64,000 nucleotides of DNA from an uncultured Ignavibacteriota bacterium (GTDB lineage Bacteria; Bacteroidota; Ignavibacteria; UBA10030; UBA8401): NCBI GenBank assembly GCA_903884005.1, contig CAISDA010000002.1, forward strand, positions 62,001 through 126,000, read 5' to 3'. Every line of letters starts with the position of its first letter. Position 1 is the first letter of the stretch. The position numbers and the translations under genes were made by a program. Shown here in pieces: positions 34,601 through 41,479 of the stretch. A model generated the notes under the pieces. The model ran no database searches, was not told the DNA's origin, and saw only the letters and a list, made by a program, of their open reading frames with translations.

Positions 34601-36566
34601 ATCGCGTCAGAAAATATTTTCCGGCTCCAAGCGCAATCTTATGGTCTGACTTCCCCTTGAAATACGTCAGGTTATTTCGCATGACGCCGTTGTTCGTGAT
34701 GTTGCCGGACACGGTAAGAGTGAGAGTCTTCCAATAATACGCCTCATAATCCATGATGAGACCGTTGTTCACCAGATTCCCGGTTACGATCAATCTCCCG
34801 TCGGGTGACGAGATCGATCGCAGCGTATCGGTGACGGTGACAGTGCCTTCAAACACAACGTTCGAGTTGATGATCACGATACTCTTCACATTGATGTTGC
34901 CCTTGTACGTGATATTATTCAGCGAAGCGTCTCCCTTACCGATCAGGTCGCCGGTATTGATCACGGTGCCGCCATAAATATTCCCGCCGCCTTCAAGTGT
35001 CAGCGCGTATGACTGCATATTCAACGTTGCGCCTTTTAAATACATGAACCCCCTAAAATACAGAGACGAAGACGCAGTCAACGCGGCAAGGGTATCGAGT
35101 GAGGTAAAATTCGTTTCAAATGTTTTTCCGGCGCCGAGCGATAGTTTATGCTCCGCGGTGCCCTTGAAATTCGTGTAACTGTTTCTCATGATGCCGTTGT
35201 TTGTGATGTTGCCCGTCACATACAGCGTCAGGATCTTCCCGTAATACGCTTCATAATTTTTGATGAGGCCGTTGTTGACTAAATTCCCGTTTATCGTCAG
35301 GCTCCCGTCCGGATAGGAGATCGATTGCAGCGTATCGGTGACCGTCACCGTTCCTTCAAAAACTACATTTGTCGAAACGATCACGATGCTTTTCAGGTTG
35401 ATGGCCCCTTTATACGTAATGTTCGCCAATGCAGCACCGGCCTTTCCCGTCAAGTCTGCAGTATTGGTGACCGATCCGTTATATATATTTCCACCCGCCT
35501 CGAGCGTCAGCGCGTACGACTGCATATTCAATGCGGCGCCTTTTAAATTAAATGCCCCTCGGAAATACAGCGGCGATATCGCCGTGAACGTGCTGAGCGT
35601 GTCGAGCGACGTGAAATTCGTTTCAAACGTTTTCCCTGCGCCGAGTGATACTTTATGTTCCGCAGTGCCTTTAAAATTGGTATAACTGTTTCTCATGATG
35701 CCGTTGTTCGTAATGTTGCCCGTCACATACAGCGTCAGGATCTTCCCGTAATACGCTTCATAGTTTTTTATGAGGCCGTTATTGACCAAACTGCCGGTGA
35801 TCGTGACGCTTCCGTCCGGATAGGAGATCGATTGCAATGTATCGGTGACCGTCACCGTTCCCTCAAAAACAACGTTGGTTGAAACGATCACAACGCTTTT
35901 AAGGTTGATCGTTCCCTTGTAGGTAATATTCCCCAATGCAGCGTTGCCCTTCCCGGTCAGGTCCGCAGTATTGGTCACCGAGCCGTTATAAATATTCCCG
36001 CTCCCCTCGAGTGTCAATGCGTATGACTGCATGTTCAAGGCTGCACCTTTTAAATTAAAGGCGCCCCGAAAATATAAGAACGAATACGCAGTGAACGTGC
36101 CAAGCGTATCGAGCGACGCAAAATTCGTTTCAAATGTTTTCCCGGAAGCGAGCGAGAGCCTGTGCTCCGCGGTGCCCTTAAAATTCGTATAACTGTTCCG
36201 TATGGTACCGTTATTGGTAATGTTTCCCGTTACATTCAGCGTCAGGGCCTTCCCATAATATCCCTCATAATTTTTTATGAGGCCGTTATTAACGAGACTG
36301 CCGGAGATCGTCAAACTTCCTTCTGGATAGGTGACCGATTCCAGCGATCCATTGACAGTAATGTTTCTGCAGACTGCGCCCGCGGTAACACTTACCGGTC
36401 CCTCGATTACAACATCGCTGCTTTGGATCGGCACGACGCCGCCCACCCACGTTGTGACATCCGTCCAACTTCCTCCGGTCGCTTTTGATGTAATAGTCTG
36501 GGATTGTGCCGCTGAAAATCCCAACAGCATGCCGATAACGCAGAAGAATATTTTCAAGGGATTCAT
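31617..36566 (-). CDS. Giant T9SS-secreted surface protein with five tandem 169-residue repeats
   Basis: 1649 residues. Signal peptide (MNPLKIFFCVIGMLLGFSAA, then QSQ) and a GGSWTDVTTWVGGVVPIQSSD opening typical of large FCB adhesins. Residues about 55-860 are five tandem beta-helix-like repeats of 169 residues (each with LVNNGLIxNYEAYY, TGNITNNGxxRNSYTNFKG and NMQSYALTLEGGGNIY), the last incomplete. Then a beta-rich region, an AARYDAMVKGGIP-like helical linker around 1130-1230, a conserved repeat-type domain with RSWDPNEKVGPEGFGDK, a further Ig-like domain (TGVHKYSFYSLAKDFVGN) and a T9SS domain (LSQNYPNPFNPATTIEFSIP to KLLLLK). It starts with AAGGAG seven bases upstream of the ATG. Function unknown; a surface scaffold or adhesin is likely. 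Stop overlaps the next start (ATGA). Confidence 0.8.
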   Translation of the reverse strand: MNPLKIFFCVIGMLLGFSAAQSQTITSKATGGSWTDVTTWVGGVVPIQSSDVVIEGPVSVTAGAVCRNITVNGSLESVTYPEGSLTISGSLVNNGLIKNYEGYYGKALTLNVTGNITNNGTIRNSYTNFKGTAEHRLSLASGKTFETNFASLDTLGTFTAYSFLYFRGAFNLKGAALNMQSYALTLEGSGNIYNGSVTNTADLTGKGNAALGNITYKGTINLKSVVIVSTNVVFEGTVTVTDTLQSISYPDGSVTITGSLVNNGLIKNYEAYYGKILTLYVTGNITNNGIMRNSYTNFKGTAEHKVSLGAGKTFETNFTSLDTLSTFTAISPLYFRGAFNLKGAALNMQSYALTLEAGGNIYNGSVTNTADLTGKAGAALANITYKGAINLKSIVIVSTNVVFEGTVTVTDTLQSISYPDGSLTINGNLVNNGLIKNYEAYYGKILTLYVTGNITNNGIMRNSYTNFKGTAEHKLSLGAGKTFETNFTSLDTLAALTASSSLYFRGFMYLKGATLNMQSYALTLEGGGNIYGGTVINTGDLIGKGDASLNNITYKGNINVKSIVIINSNVVFEGTVTVTDTLRSISSPDGRLIVTGNLVNNGLIMDYEAYYWKTLTLTVSGNITNNGVMRNNLTYFKGKSDHKIALGAGKYFLTRFAASDTLASFTAISPLYFKNSFDLKGGSLNMQANALTLDGAGSLTYGTVINTADLISKGDASLNNITYKGNINLKSIVNINLNVVMEGTVTLTDTLRSVSYPDGRLIVTGNLVNNGLIMNYEAYYSRALTLTVSGSLTNNGTIRNSYNNIAGSLVNNKVISGNMYVTGNISSSVKWDAGNIYLTGSGERTVLGSLITCPIHSAGENVVLAGDNYLTNLTVDAKSVCQAAFGSNIYTPETLLDEKLDNHGTIITKRKFSSAQNYSFFRSRVNVLSTNTIDSVIVQSFGRQVPQTFANAVKSYWRITTYAKTPYKSLSSFTMIYDHDLLGSNGEAALQIFNSQDSGKTWIQLSTLTNTTRDLANNSITIIDAPSSGDYLLSSSSDAVSVRPSIITDIIGRTAIRIGAPSRFTLHFVNNSDLFVDDFLMTVNTGSMVHINSAEIPLIDGTKMVLTRDSLFYTASEDTSAFFYVLKMAPREERSFDIVVYGDAPLSKLSSLKKAAFFDPITITAGAVITWAAWKAGTFVVTKAMDYIGDKVEENLKLTPAEQARYDAMVKGGIPTELEQQPGKAKVFGGKIVGGYIAKKLLTLAPAGESALSIAAATTANVKKIAPNLRQRIFNWFYKETGLYGVEETQDGNQYENTVSTATQKKGTLVRSWDPNEKVGPEGFGDKKFITSAGKMMYQILFENKKEATAPAYKVVIVDTLKPEYDPETVEFGKTSHDGAQYAWKKTRVGNILTWSIEGIELPPNVTPPEGEGWVAFTVSPKTGLASGTPLINTATVIFDMNPAIRTNTYQNTLDFQAPVTQMKPLSQKVIGKTIVVKWQSADEANGSGVESVTLYASMDGGPYTAVGTTNADSLVVPSQTGVHKYSFYSLAKDFVGNVESIRPAVITTDATNGIEKVEVLPETYSLSQNYPNPFNPATTIEFSIPAAGDVSIKIYNAIGQETATLVNGVMNPGSYRVQWLASGFSSGVYYCRMQSGAFSEVRKLLLLK
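33990..36405 (-). repeat. Tandem coding repeats, period about 507 bp
   Basis: The five repeats of the giant surface protein are also visible as DNA: the phrase for LVNNGLI recurs near 34250, 34755, 35262, 35770 and 36280, with spacings of 505-510 bp. The second and third units are nearly identical at nucleotide level (long stretches around 35200-35800), while the last two diverge, which suggests recent duplication or gene conversion in the middle. Confidence 0.85.
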
Positions 36567-36637
36567 TATTATACTCCTTGTAAAAGTAGTTGTGAGGCCG
36601 TAGTGATGTGTGCTGCGATGAATGTAAATATCATAAG

Positions 36638-36666
36638 AAAATAGAAGAAGTCCTAATGAGAGTCAA
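36638..36666 (-). promoter_or_regulatory. Sigma70-like promoter of the surface operon
   Basis: On the minus strand TTGACT (complement of 36661-36666) and TATTTT (complement of 36638-36643) are 17 bp apart. The leader to the ATG at 36566 is about 65 nt and ends in a strong AAGGAG ribosome site. Confidence 0.55.
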
Positions 36667-36718
36667 GTCGAATCGATACATGCAGCGTCATTGCAGTCTT
36701 CCAAGCGGATTGAATGCA

Positions 36719-36764
36719 GCAGTGCCCGAACCTGAACCTGTTCGGGCACTGTAGTCCCCCCCCC
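36719..36764. terminator. Stem-loop and C9 tract after the J-domain gene
   Basis: AGTGCCCGAAC (36721-36731) pairs with GTTCGGGCACT (36740-36750), extended by one or two pairs, over an 8-nt loop, followed on the plus strand by GTAGT and nine C (36756-36764). It lies 52-97 bp past the J-domain stop (36816) and before the surface-operon promoter. It has no U-tract, so terminator is a positional inference. Confidence 0.5.
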
Positions 36765-36815
36765 CACGATCGCAAGCAATTCTGTGCCGGGATGCAGAGA
36801 CACGGCACGCTGCGC

Positions 36816-37325
36816 CTAGACCCCATATTTATGCTGAAAATATGCGAAAGCGCGATTTATTTCCTTCATTTTTTCTGTCGCCATGTTCTGTATATCGGGG
36901 GCCAGATGCGCAACCTTGTCGGGATGGTACAGACTGGCCTGTTCCCTGTATGCGCATTTGATATCCCATTTCGTCACTTTTCCCCGCAAGCCAAGGAGCC
37001 GGGCATACCGGATTTCATCGGTCGGATAGTGCCACGTTTGAGCGAACGCATCAGGATCGCGCTCGCTGTGATGATCGTGCTCCGTGCGGCGGTCATGCGG
37101 CTGACGGGATTCTTCTTCCGCATGCCCGGCGCGGTAATCGAGCCTGCACGGCCAGTCGAAATGCTCGATGACGTCCCTGCAGAATCCGCAATTGGTGCAC
37201 GTATCATTCTTGTATTGATGCTGGATAGACCGGCCGTTGCACGCCCAGCCGAAATATTCGATTGCATACGAATCGCATCCGCACTGTGTGCAGACCCCTT
37301 TGTGAATTCTATGAGTGTTCATCAT
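36816..37325 (-). CDS. Small J-domain protein with two N-terminal Cys repeats
   Basis: 169 residues. The N-terminus has two similar modules, CTQCGCDSYAIEYFGWAC (12-29) and CTNCGFCRDVIEHFDWPC (43-60), with the common frame CTxCG-x5/6-IExF-x-W-x-C, likely metal-binding. A polar His/Asp/Glu-rich linker (about 65-95) leads to a C-terminal J domain (about 104-169; ARLLGLRGKVTKWDIKCAYR, the HPD triad in SLYHPDKV, and INRAFAYFQHKYG). J proteins recruit and activate Hsp70; the Cys modules would be the client-binding part. This arrangement (metal-binding repeats first, J domain last) is unlike DnaJ. The start is either of two adjacent ATG codons. Divergent from the acyl-CoA synthetase. Confidence 0.75.
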   Translation of the reverse strand: MMNTHRIHKGVCTQCGCDSYAIEYFGWACNGRSIQHQYKNDTCTNCGFCRDVIEHFDWPCRLDYRAGHAEEESRQPHDRRTEHDHHSERDPDAFAQTWHYPTDEIRYARLLGLRGKVTKWDIKCAYREQASLYHPDKVAHLAPDIQNMATEKMKEINRAFAYFQHKYGV

Positions 37326-37512
37326 TGTTCACCCGTTTTTGTGGACGAACAGCGCATTCGCGTACGTCGGCGGCGCACGGCTCTCAACAGGGTCGCCCGC
37401 CGCTTCAAGACTGAAAGACTGCCTTCGACGCCCCCATGTGCCCGTTCACGATCATGGGAAATTCAGTGTATGTGCATAGGACAACATACTGTGATCGTGT
37501 AAAAGACACCAG

Positions 37513-37541
37513 TTAGAATTTTCTTAATAAGAATATTCTAA
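37513..37541. promoter_or_regulatory. 29-bp near-perfect palindrome, probable operator
   Basis: TTAGAAT-T-TTCTTA-A-TAAGAA-T-ATTCTAA: thirteen of fourteen symmetric positions pair around the central A at 37527; only 37520/37534 mismatch. It lies in the 250-bp gap between the divergent J-domain and acyl-CoA synthetase genes, 30 bp upstream of a perfect TATAAT (37572-37577). The size and symmetry fit a dimeric repressor (TetR or FadR type control of fatty acid genes is the natural guess). No regulator gene is adjacent. Confidence 0.6.
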
Positions 37542-37575
37542 TATAGACAGTGATTTGAAGTTTTTTTTTGCTATA

Positions 37576-39402
37576 ATGAAATCTATGCTGTCCGTATTCA
37601 CCATAGCGGTGAAGGGAACATGGGGGCGGATGCTTGCGCCCACACACCGTTCTCCCGCTGTGATGCTATCGTCATCCATCATTCGCCACCATTTCAACGG
37701 GACTTTTGTGACGCCACTCTCTTCTCTCACGCTTGCAGCGCTCCTTGAACGGAGCACTCGCGAATATGCCGATATGCCCGCCCTCGGATTCGCCGGTGAA
37801 TCACCCTACACCTATAAAGAATTCGGCGAGCAGGTTCATCTCTGTTCCGATGTGCTGCGAGACCGCGGCGTGCAGCCGGGAGATCGCGTCGCCATCATCG
37901 GCGAGAGTTCGCCGCACTGGGGCATTGCCTACTTTGCAGTAACAACCATGGGCTGCACTGCGGTACCGGTGCTCCCCGATTTTCACGCGAGCGAAATGCA
38001 TCACATCCTCCGTCATTCGGAATGCAGAGCAGTCTTCGTCTCGGAACGCTCCGCCGCCAAACTCGACGATTTTGACCGGACACCGTTCGCCGCATTCATC
38101 CTTCTGGACACATTGTCGCTTGTGGAGGAACACAATCACGGAACCTCGCTGAAACAATTGATCGCCAACGGAAGCCGCGAACTGCGGAAGGTCCGCTCGA
38201 TGGCGCTGCAGTTCGTCGGTCTCCAGCTGGCGGTGCCAAAGGAGGATGATCTCGCCGTCATCATCTATACATCCGGCACCACCGGACACTCGAAGGGTGT
38301 GATGCTGACGCACAAAAACATCGTATGGAATGTCCAGGCATCTCAGCATATACCGCCGATGATTGCGGGCGACAGATTGCTCTCGATCCTTCCCCTGGCG
38401 CATGTGTATGAATGTTCGCTCGTGCTCGTGATGCCGATAATGGTCGGCGCATCCGTTTCGTATTTGAGAAAACCGCCGACCGCCGCGGTGCTGCTGCCGG
38501 CGCTTGCCATCGTGCGGCCGACGGTAATGTTGATCGTGCCGTTGATCATCGAAAAGATCTATAAGTCGAAGATACTTCCTCAGATCCGCAAAAAATTGGT
38601 CGGACGCATGCTTGTGGGTGTTCCCTTCTTCCGAAAAAAATTTCATGGCATCGCCGGCAAGAAGCTCAAGGAGATGTTCGGCGGCGAGATAAAATTTTTC
38701 GGCATCGGCGGAGCGGCAGTGGCGCCCGAGGTGGAGCAGTTTTTGCGCGAGGCGCACTTCCCCTATTCCATCGGGTACGGCATGACCGAAACGTCCCCCC
38801 TCATTGCCGGTTCGATGCCGAAGATACAGCGCTACCGCGCGATCGGGCCGATAGTGCCCGGTCTTGAAGTGCACATCGATGCTCCGGATCCGACTACAAA
38901 CATCGGCGAGATCGTGGTGCGGGGGCCGAGCGTAATGAAAGGATATTACAAGGATCCGGAACGCACGGCCGAAGTGCTCTCGAGCGACGGATGGCTGCAT
39001 ACCGGCGATCTGGGATTTTTTGACGAGGACGGACATCTCTCGATACGCGGACGACTGAAGAATGTCATACTCGGGTCGAGCGGAGAAAACATCTACCCCG
39101 AAGCCATAGAATCCATCATCAACCGGGCAGACTATGTGCTCGAATCGCTCGTGTATCAGGAAGGCGGTGTGCTGGTCGCGCGCGTCTTTATGGATTATGA
39201 ATCTCTCGAGCGCGATGCGGCCGATTCGGGCAATGAGGCGAAAACGCGCGAGCAGATCGCACGACTACTCGATGACCTGAAGCACACGGTCAATTCGCAG
39301 GTATCGGCGTTTTCAAAACTCTCGCGCGTGATCGAACAGGTGGAGCCGTTCGAAAAAACGCCGACACAGAAGATCAAACGCTATCTCTACATCTCCCGAT
39401 AG
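37576..39402 (+). CDS. Long-chain acyl-CoA synthetase (AMP-binding)
   Basis: About 608 residues counted from the ATG at 37576. The start is uncertain: TATAAT at 37572-37577 looks like the promoter -10 box, so translation may begin at 37585 or 37663 (MLSSSIIRHHF), and homology to the family seems to begin only near LTLAALLERSTREYADMPAL. The ANL-superfamily core is complete: IIYTSGTTGHSKGVMLTHKN (P-loop), YGMTETSPLIAGS, GWLHTGDLGFFDEDG, the RLKNVILGSSGENIYPEAIE hinge, and the C-terminal KTPTQKIKRYL with the acyl-transfer lysine. It joins fatty acids and CoA with ATP, feeding the Etf/acyl-CoA dehydrogenase operon at 58.3-62.0 kb. Preceded by the palindrome at 37513. Confidence 0.9.
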   Translation: MKSMLSVFTIAVKGTWGRMLAPTHRSPAVMLSSSIIRHHFNGTFVTPLSSLTLAALLERSTREYADMPALGFAGESPYTYKEFGEQVHLCSDVLRDRGVQPGDRVAIIGESSPHWGIAYFAVTTMGCTAVPVLPDFHASEMHHILRHSECRAVFVSERSAAKLDDFDRTPFAAFILLDTLSLVEEHNHGTSLKQLIANGSRELRKVRSMALQFVGLQLAVPKEDDLAVIIYTSGTTGHSKGVMLTHKNIVWNVQASQHIPPMIAGDRLLSILPLAHVYECSLVLVMPIMVGASVSYLRKPPTAAVLLPALAIVRPTVMLIVPLIIEKIYKSKILPQIRKKLVGRMLVGVPFFRKKFHGIAGKKLKEMFGGEIKFFGIGGAAVAPEVEQFLREAHFPYSIGYGMTETSPLIAGSMPKIQRYRAIGPIVPGLEVHIDAPDPTTNIGEIVVRGPSVMKGYYKDPERTAEVLSSDGWLHTGDLGFFDEDGHLSIRGRLKNVILGSSGENIYPEAIESIINRADYVLESLVYQEGGVLVARVFMDYESLERDAADSGNEAKTREQIARLLDDLKHTVNSQVSAFSKLSRVIEQVEPFEKTPTQKIKRYLYISR

Positions 39403-39438
39403 CAGGGCACCAAGGAAAGGCAGCGGCACTGAATTCGA

Positions 39439-39469
39439 CGGGGGAGACCGCATCAGGCGATCTCCCCCG
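39439..39469. terminator. Bidirectional hairpin between convergent genes
   Basis: CGGGGGAGA (39439-39447) pairs with TCTCCCCCG (39461-39469), 9 bp, with an inner CGC/GCG pairing and a small loop. It sits midway between the acyl-CoA synthetase stop (39402) and the M20 gene stop (39578). It lacks T-runs on either side. Confidence 0.55.
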
Positions 39470-39577
39470 CTTCGTTCGCGCCTCTGTTCAGTAACAAAAC
39501 ACTATGTTTCGAATGGCGGACTCCGGCAGAGACTGCAGGGCTCCGGGGCTGTCATGCCGTCTGCACAGCGATGCAGA

Positions 39578-40705
39578 TCATGTCGTCAGGAGTGCGGTGA
39601 TGATCGCAGCGGCCTGTTCGAGCTGGAGGATGTCGATGAATTCCCCCGTCGTATGCGCCTGCGCAATATTGCCTGGTCCGAAGACGACGCTTGGGATGCC
39701 GGCCCTGTTGTACTGGCCGGCGTCCGTGCCGTAGGGAGCGGATTCGACGACAACCCCGCCGATAATTTTCGTCACCGCATCGGACAAGAGCGTAACGATC
39801 GGCGCGTGCTCCGATACTTCCATTCCCGCCGCCGATAGATACGGCGGATCGAATTTCCAGTCCGGCATTCCACTAAGCGCATCGGCAGCGAGACGAAGCG
39901 CGTCCGCTGCCGATTCACCGGGCATCATCCGCCGGTCGATCTCAATGACGCACCCATCCGGAACAACATTCACGACCTGCCCGCCTTCGATCGTACCGAC
40001 ATTCAATGTCGGTGCTCCAAGCAGCGGGTGCGGCGCCTGAGTCTGCAGCCAGCGAGCGTGTTCTTCAAGCCGTGTAATGACGTGAGCCATTGCATAGATG
40101 GCATTGCGTCCCCGTGATGGAAAGGCGGAGTGGGCCGCAAGTCCCGCCGTGCGCAGTTTCCACCTCAGCACGCCCTTGTGAGCGCGCACGATGCGAAGCT
40201 GCGTCGGCTCTCCGACGATCGCCATATCTGCAGCGAGCCCGCGGGCAACGAGGGCTTCCGCGCCCGTGAAACCGAACTCCTCATCGGCAACCGCAGCGAG
40301 TATGATATTGTATTTTGGTTTCTTGCCGGCGGTCGTCATCGAACAGACTGCGTGCATGAATGCCGCAAGCGATCCTTTTGTGTCGCACGATCCCCGGCCG
40401 TAGAGCCTCCCCTGATCGATTGTCGCGCCAAACGGATCGATCGTCATGCCCTCAACGAACACCGTATCGAGGTGCGCTTCGAGCATGAGCGTTTCTTTCG
40501 CACCGGCGTCGATAAACCCGACGACATTCGGCCGGTTGGGCGATACATCATACTGTTCCAGATCGATGCCGCAGCGTTTCATCGTGCCGGCAACAAACGA
40601 GGCGATATCCTTTTCGCAAAAATTTCCCGAAGCCTCCACCTTCCCCATCGGATTGATGCTGGGGATCGCCACGAGTTCCTTCAGAATATCGACGCACGAT
40701 TTCAT
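39578..40705 (-). CDS. M20 family metallohydrolase (ArgE/DapE-like deacylase)
   Basis: 375 residues from the ATG at 40705 (MKSCVDILKELVAIPSINPM), which overlaps the upstream stop by ATGA; the frame extends further only as an artefact. The M20 di-zinc signature is complete: EAHLDTVFVEG (His78, Asp80), GRGSCDTKGSLAAF (Asp108) and ADEEFGFTGAE (Glu142/143), plus GTDAGQYNRAGIPSVVFGPG near the end. Family members remove acetyl, succinyl or carbamoyl groups from amino acids or open peptide-like bonds. Last gene of the catabolic cluster, just after the cyclase gene. Adjacent NSAR-type enolase (43723) makes an N-acyl amino acid a candidate substrate, which is inference. Confidence 0.85.
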   Translation of the reverse strand: MKSCVDILKELVAIPSINPMGKVEASGNFCEKDIASFVAGTMKRCGIDLEQYDVSPNRPNVVGFIDAGAKETLMLEAHLDTVFVEGMTIDPFGATIDQGRLYGRGSCDTKGSLAAFMHAVCSMTTAGKKPKYNIILAAVADEEFGFTGAEALVARGLAADMAIVGEPTQLRIVRAHKGVLRWKLRTAGLAAHSAFPSRGRNAIYAMAHVITRLEEHARWLQTQAPHPLLGAPTLNVGTIEGGQVVNVVPDGCVIEIDRRMMPGESAADALRLAADALSGMPDWKFDPPYLSAAGMEVSEHAPIVTLLSDAVTKIIGGVVVESAPYGTDAGQYNRAGIPSVVFGPGNIAQAHTTGEFIDILQLEQAAAIITALLTT

Positions 40706-41325
40706 GACACGCCCTCCACAAGGGCGAAGACACGGGCCGGAGCGCCGTCTCCGTGCTCGATCAGCAGCGGGGCGGAGATGAGCATCACGTTCCCTTCGCT
40801 CAACTTCGAAGTGTTGTTCAGATTTGTGACCAACGGAATACCCTTCTTCAAAAAAATATAATGGACATCGAGCGTGTACGGCGTATCCGCGGCAATGAGG
40901 GGAACTCCGAGCTGCACAAGGTACTCCGCCGCATCGTTGGTGAGCGGCGGATATGTTTTGTAATACTCCGCATCGCCGAAGCGGGCATCCCATCCCGTTT
41001 TCAGTATCACGGCGCTCCCGCGCGGTATCGGCAGCGACTGCAATTCGTCGGCCGTGATGCCTTTCTGCGCTTCGCGCGGCGAAAGGTCGCAGACGAATGC
41101 TTCGAGCATCCAGAGCCGCGTATCGTATTCGTCGATGCCGCGTCCGCCTTCGAGCACGTGCCGGGGCGCGTCGATGTGCGTGCCGGTATGCGTGCCGATG
41201 GTGATGGCAGTGACAATGCAACGGTGCTCTTCGTAGTTCGCCGTCTGTGTCACCTCGGTCGCCGGATGCCATGGGAAATACACGGGAATGCGCGGCGTAA
41301 TCGGATGTGTCAGGTCAATGAGCAT
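40702..41325 (-). CDS. Cyclase family metal-dependent hydrolase (kynurenine formamidase-like)
   Basis: 207 residues from the ATG at 41325 (MLIDLTHPITPRIPVYFPWH). The N-terminal extension of the frame is only translated repeat DNA (41391-41475). Family signature HTGTHIDAPRH (HxGTHxDxP) gives the metal ligands, followed by IDEYDTRLWMLEAFVCDL and RGSAVILKTGWDARF. Characterised relatives include KynB arylformamidase and isatin hydrolase, which open formyl or lactam bonds; this one is unassigned. It overlaps the M20 gene by ATGA, and the dispersed repeat separates it from the Gfo/Idh gene. Confidence 0.85.
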   Translation of the reverse strand: MLIDLTHPITPRIPVYFPWHPATEVTQTANYEEHRCIVTAITIGTHTGTHIDAPRHVLEGGRGIDEYDTRLWMLEAFVCDLSPREAQKGITADELQSLPIPRGSAVILKTGWDARFGDAEYYKTYPPLTNDAAEYLVQLGVPLIAADTPYTLDVHYIFLKKGIPLVTNLNNTSKLSEGNVMLISAPLLIEHGDGAPARVFALVEGVS

Positions 41326-41390
41326 ATGAGTATTTTTTCCTGTCGGCATTGCATGGTAACATTTCGTCTGCGGCGAACTTTTTTTCCCCC

Positions 41391-41475
41391 GGTAACTCAC
41401 TGCCGTTGCATCTGCGCACATGTAGGGCGAGCTGTCAGCTCGCCCACGCCGCGAAGCAGTGCGAGTTTCCATTAG
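41391..41475. repeat. Dispersed palindromic repeat, copy A
   Basis: Shares about 70 bp with the copy at 62244-62330: TGCCGTTGCAT, then GYGC-CATGTAGGGCGAG, a 9-bp stem hairpin (GGGCGAGCT-GTC-AGCTCGCCC, 41425-41445), then GCGAAGC-GTGC-AGTTT. Flanks match weakly further out. It lies in the 154-bp gap between the Gfo/Idh and cyclase genes, i.e. inside the catabolic cluster. No open frame. Confidence 0.85.
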
Positions 41476-41479
41476 TCAC

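Noticed and set aside
33990-36405. CRISPR-like repeat array
   Set aside because: Repeats are 507 bp long, in frame and coding, without short direct repeats or spacers; no cas genes.
36756-36764. C9 tract as a phase-variation switch
   Set aside because: It lies past a gene's end, not in a promoter or coding region, so slippage there would change nothing obvious.
37801-39036. 411-codon minus-strand frame over the acyl-CoA synthetase
   Set aside because: His/Arg-rich shadow of a complete AMP-binding protein.
40706-41272. N-terminal extension that would join the M20 gene to sequence inside the cyclase gene
   Set aside because: The M20 fold starts at 40705 with an ATGA overlap; the extension is translated from the overlapping gene in the wrong frame.
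41326-41472. N-terminal extension of the cyclase-family protein
   Set aside because: It translates the dispersed repeat copy A and adds nothing to the conserved fold.
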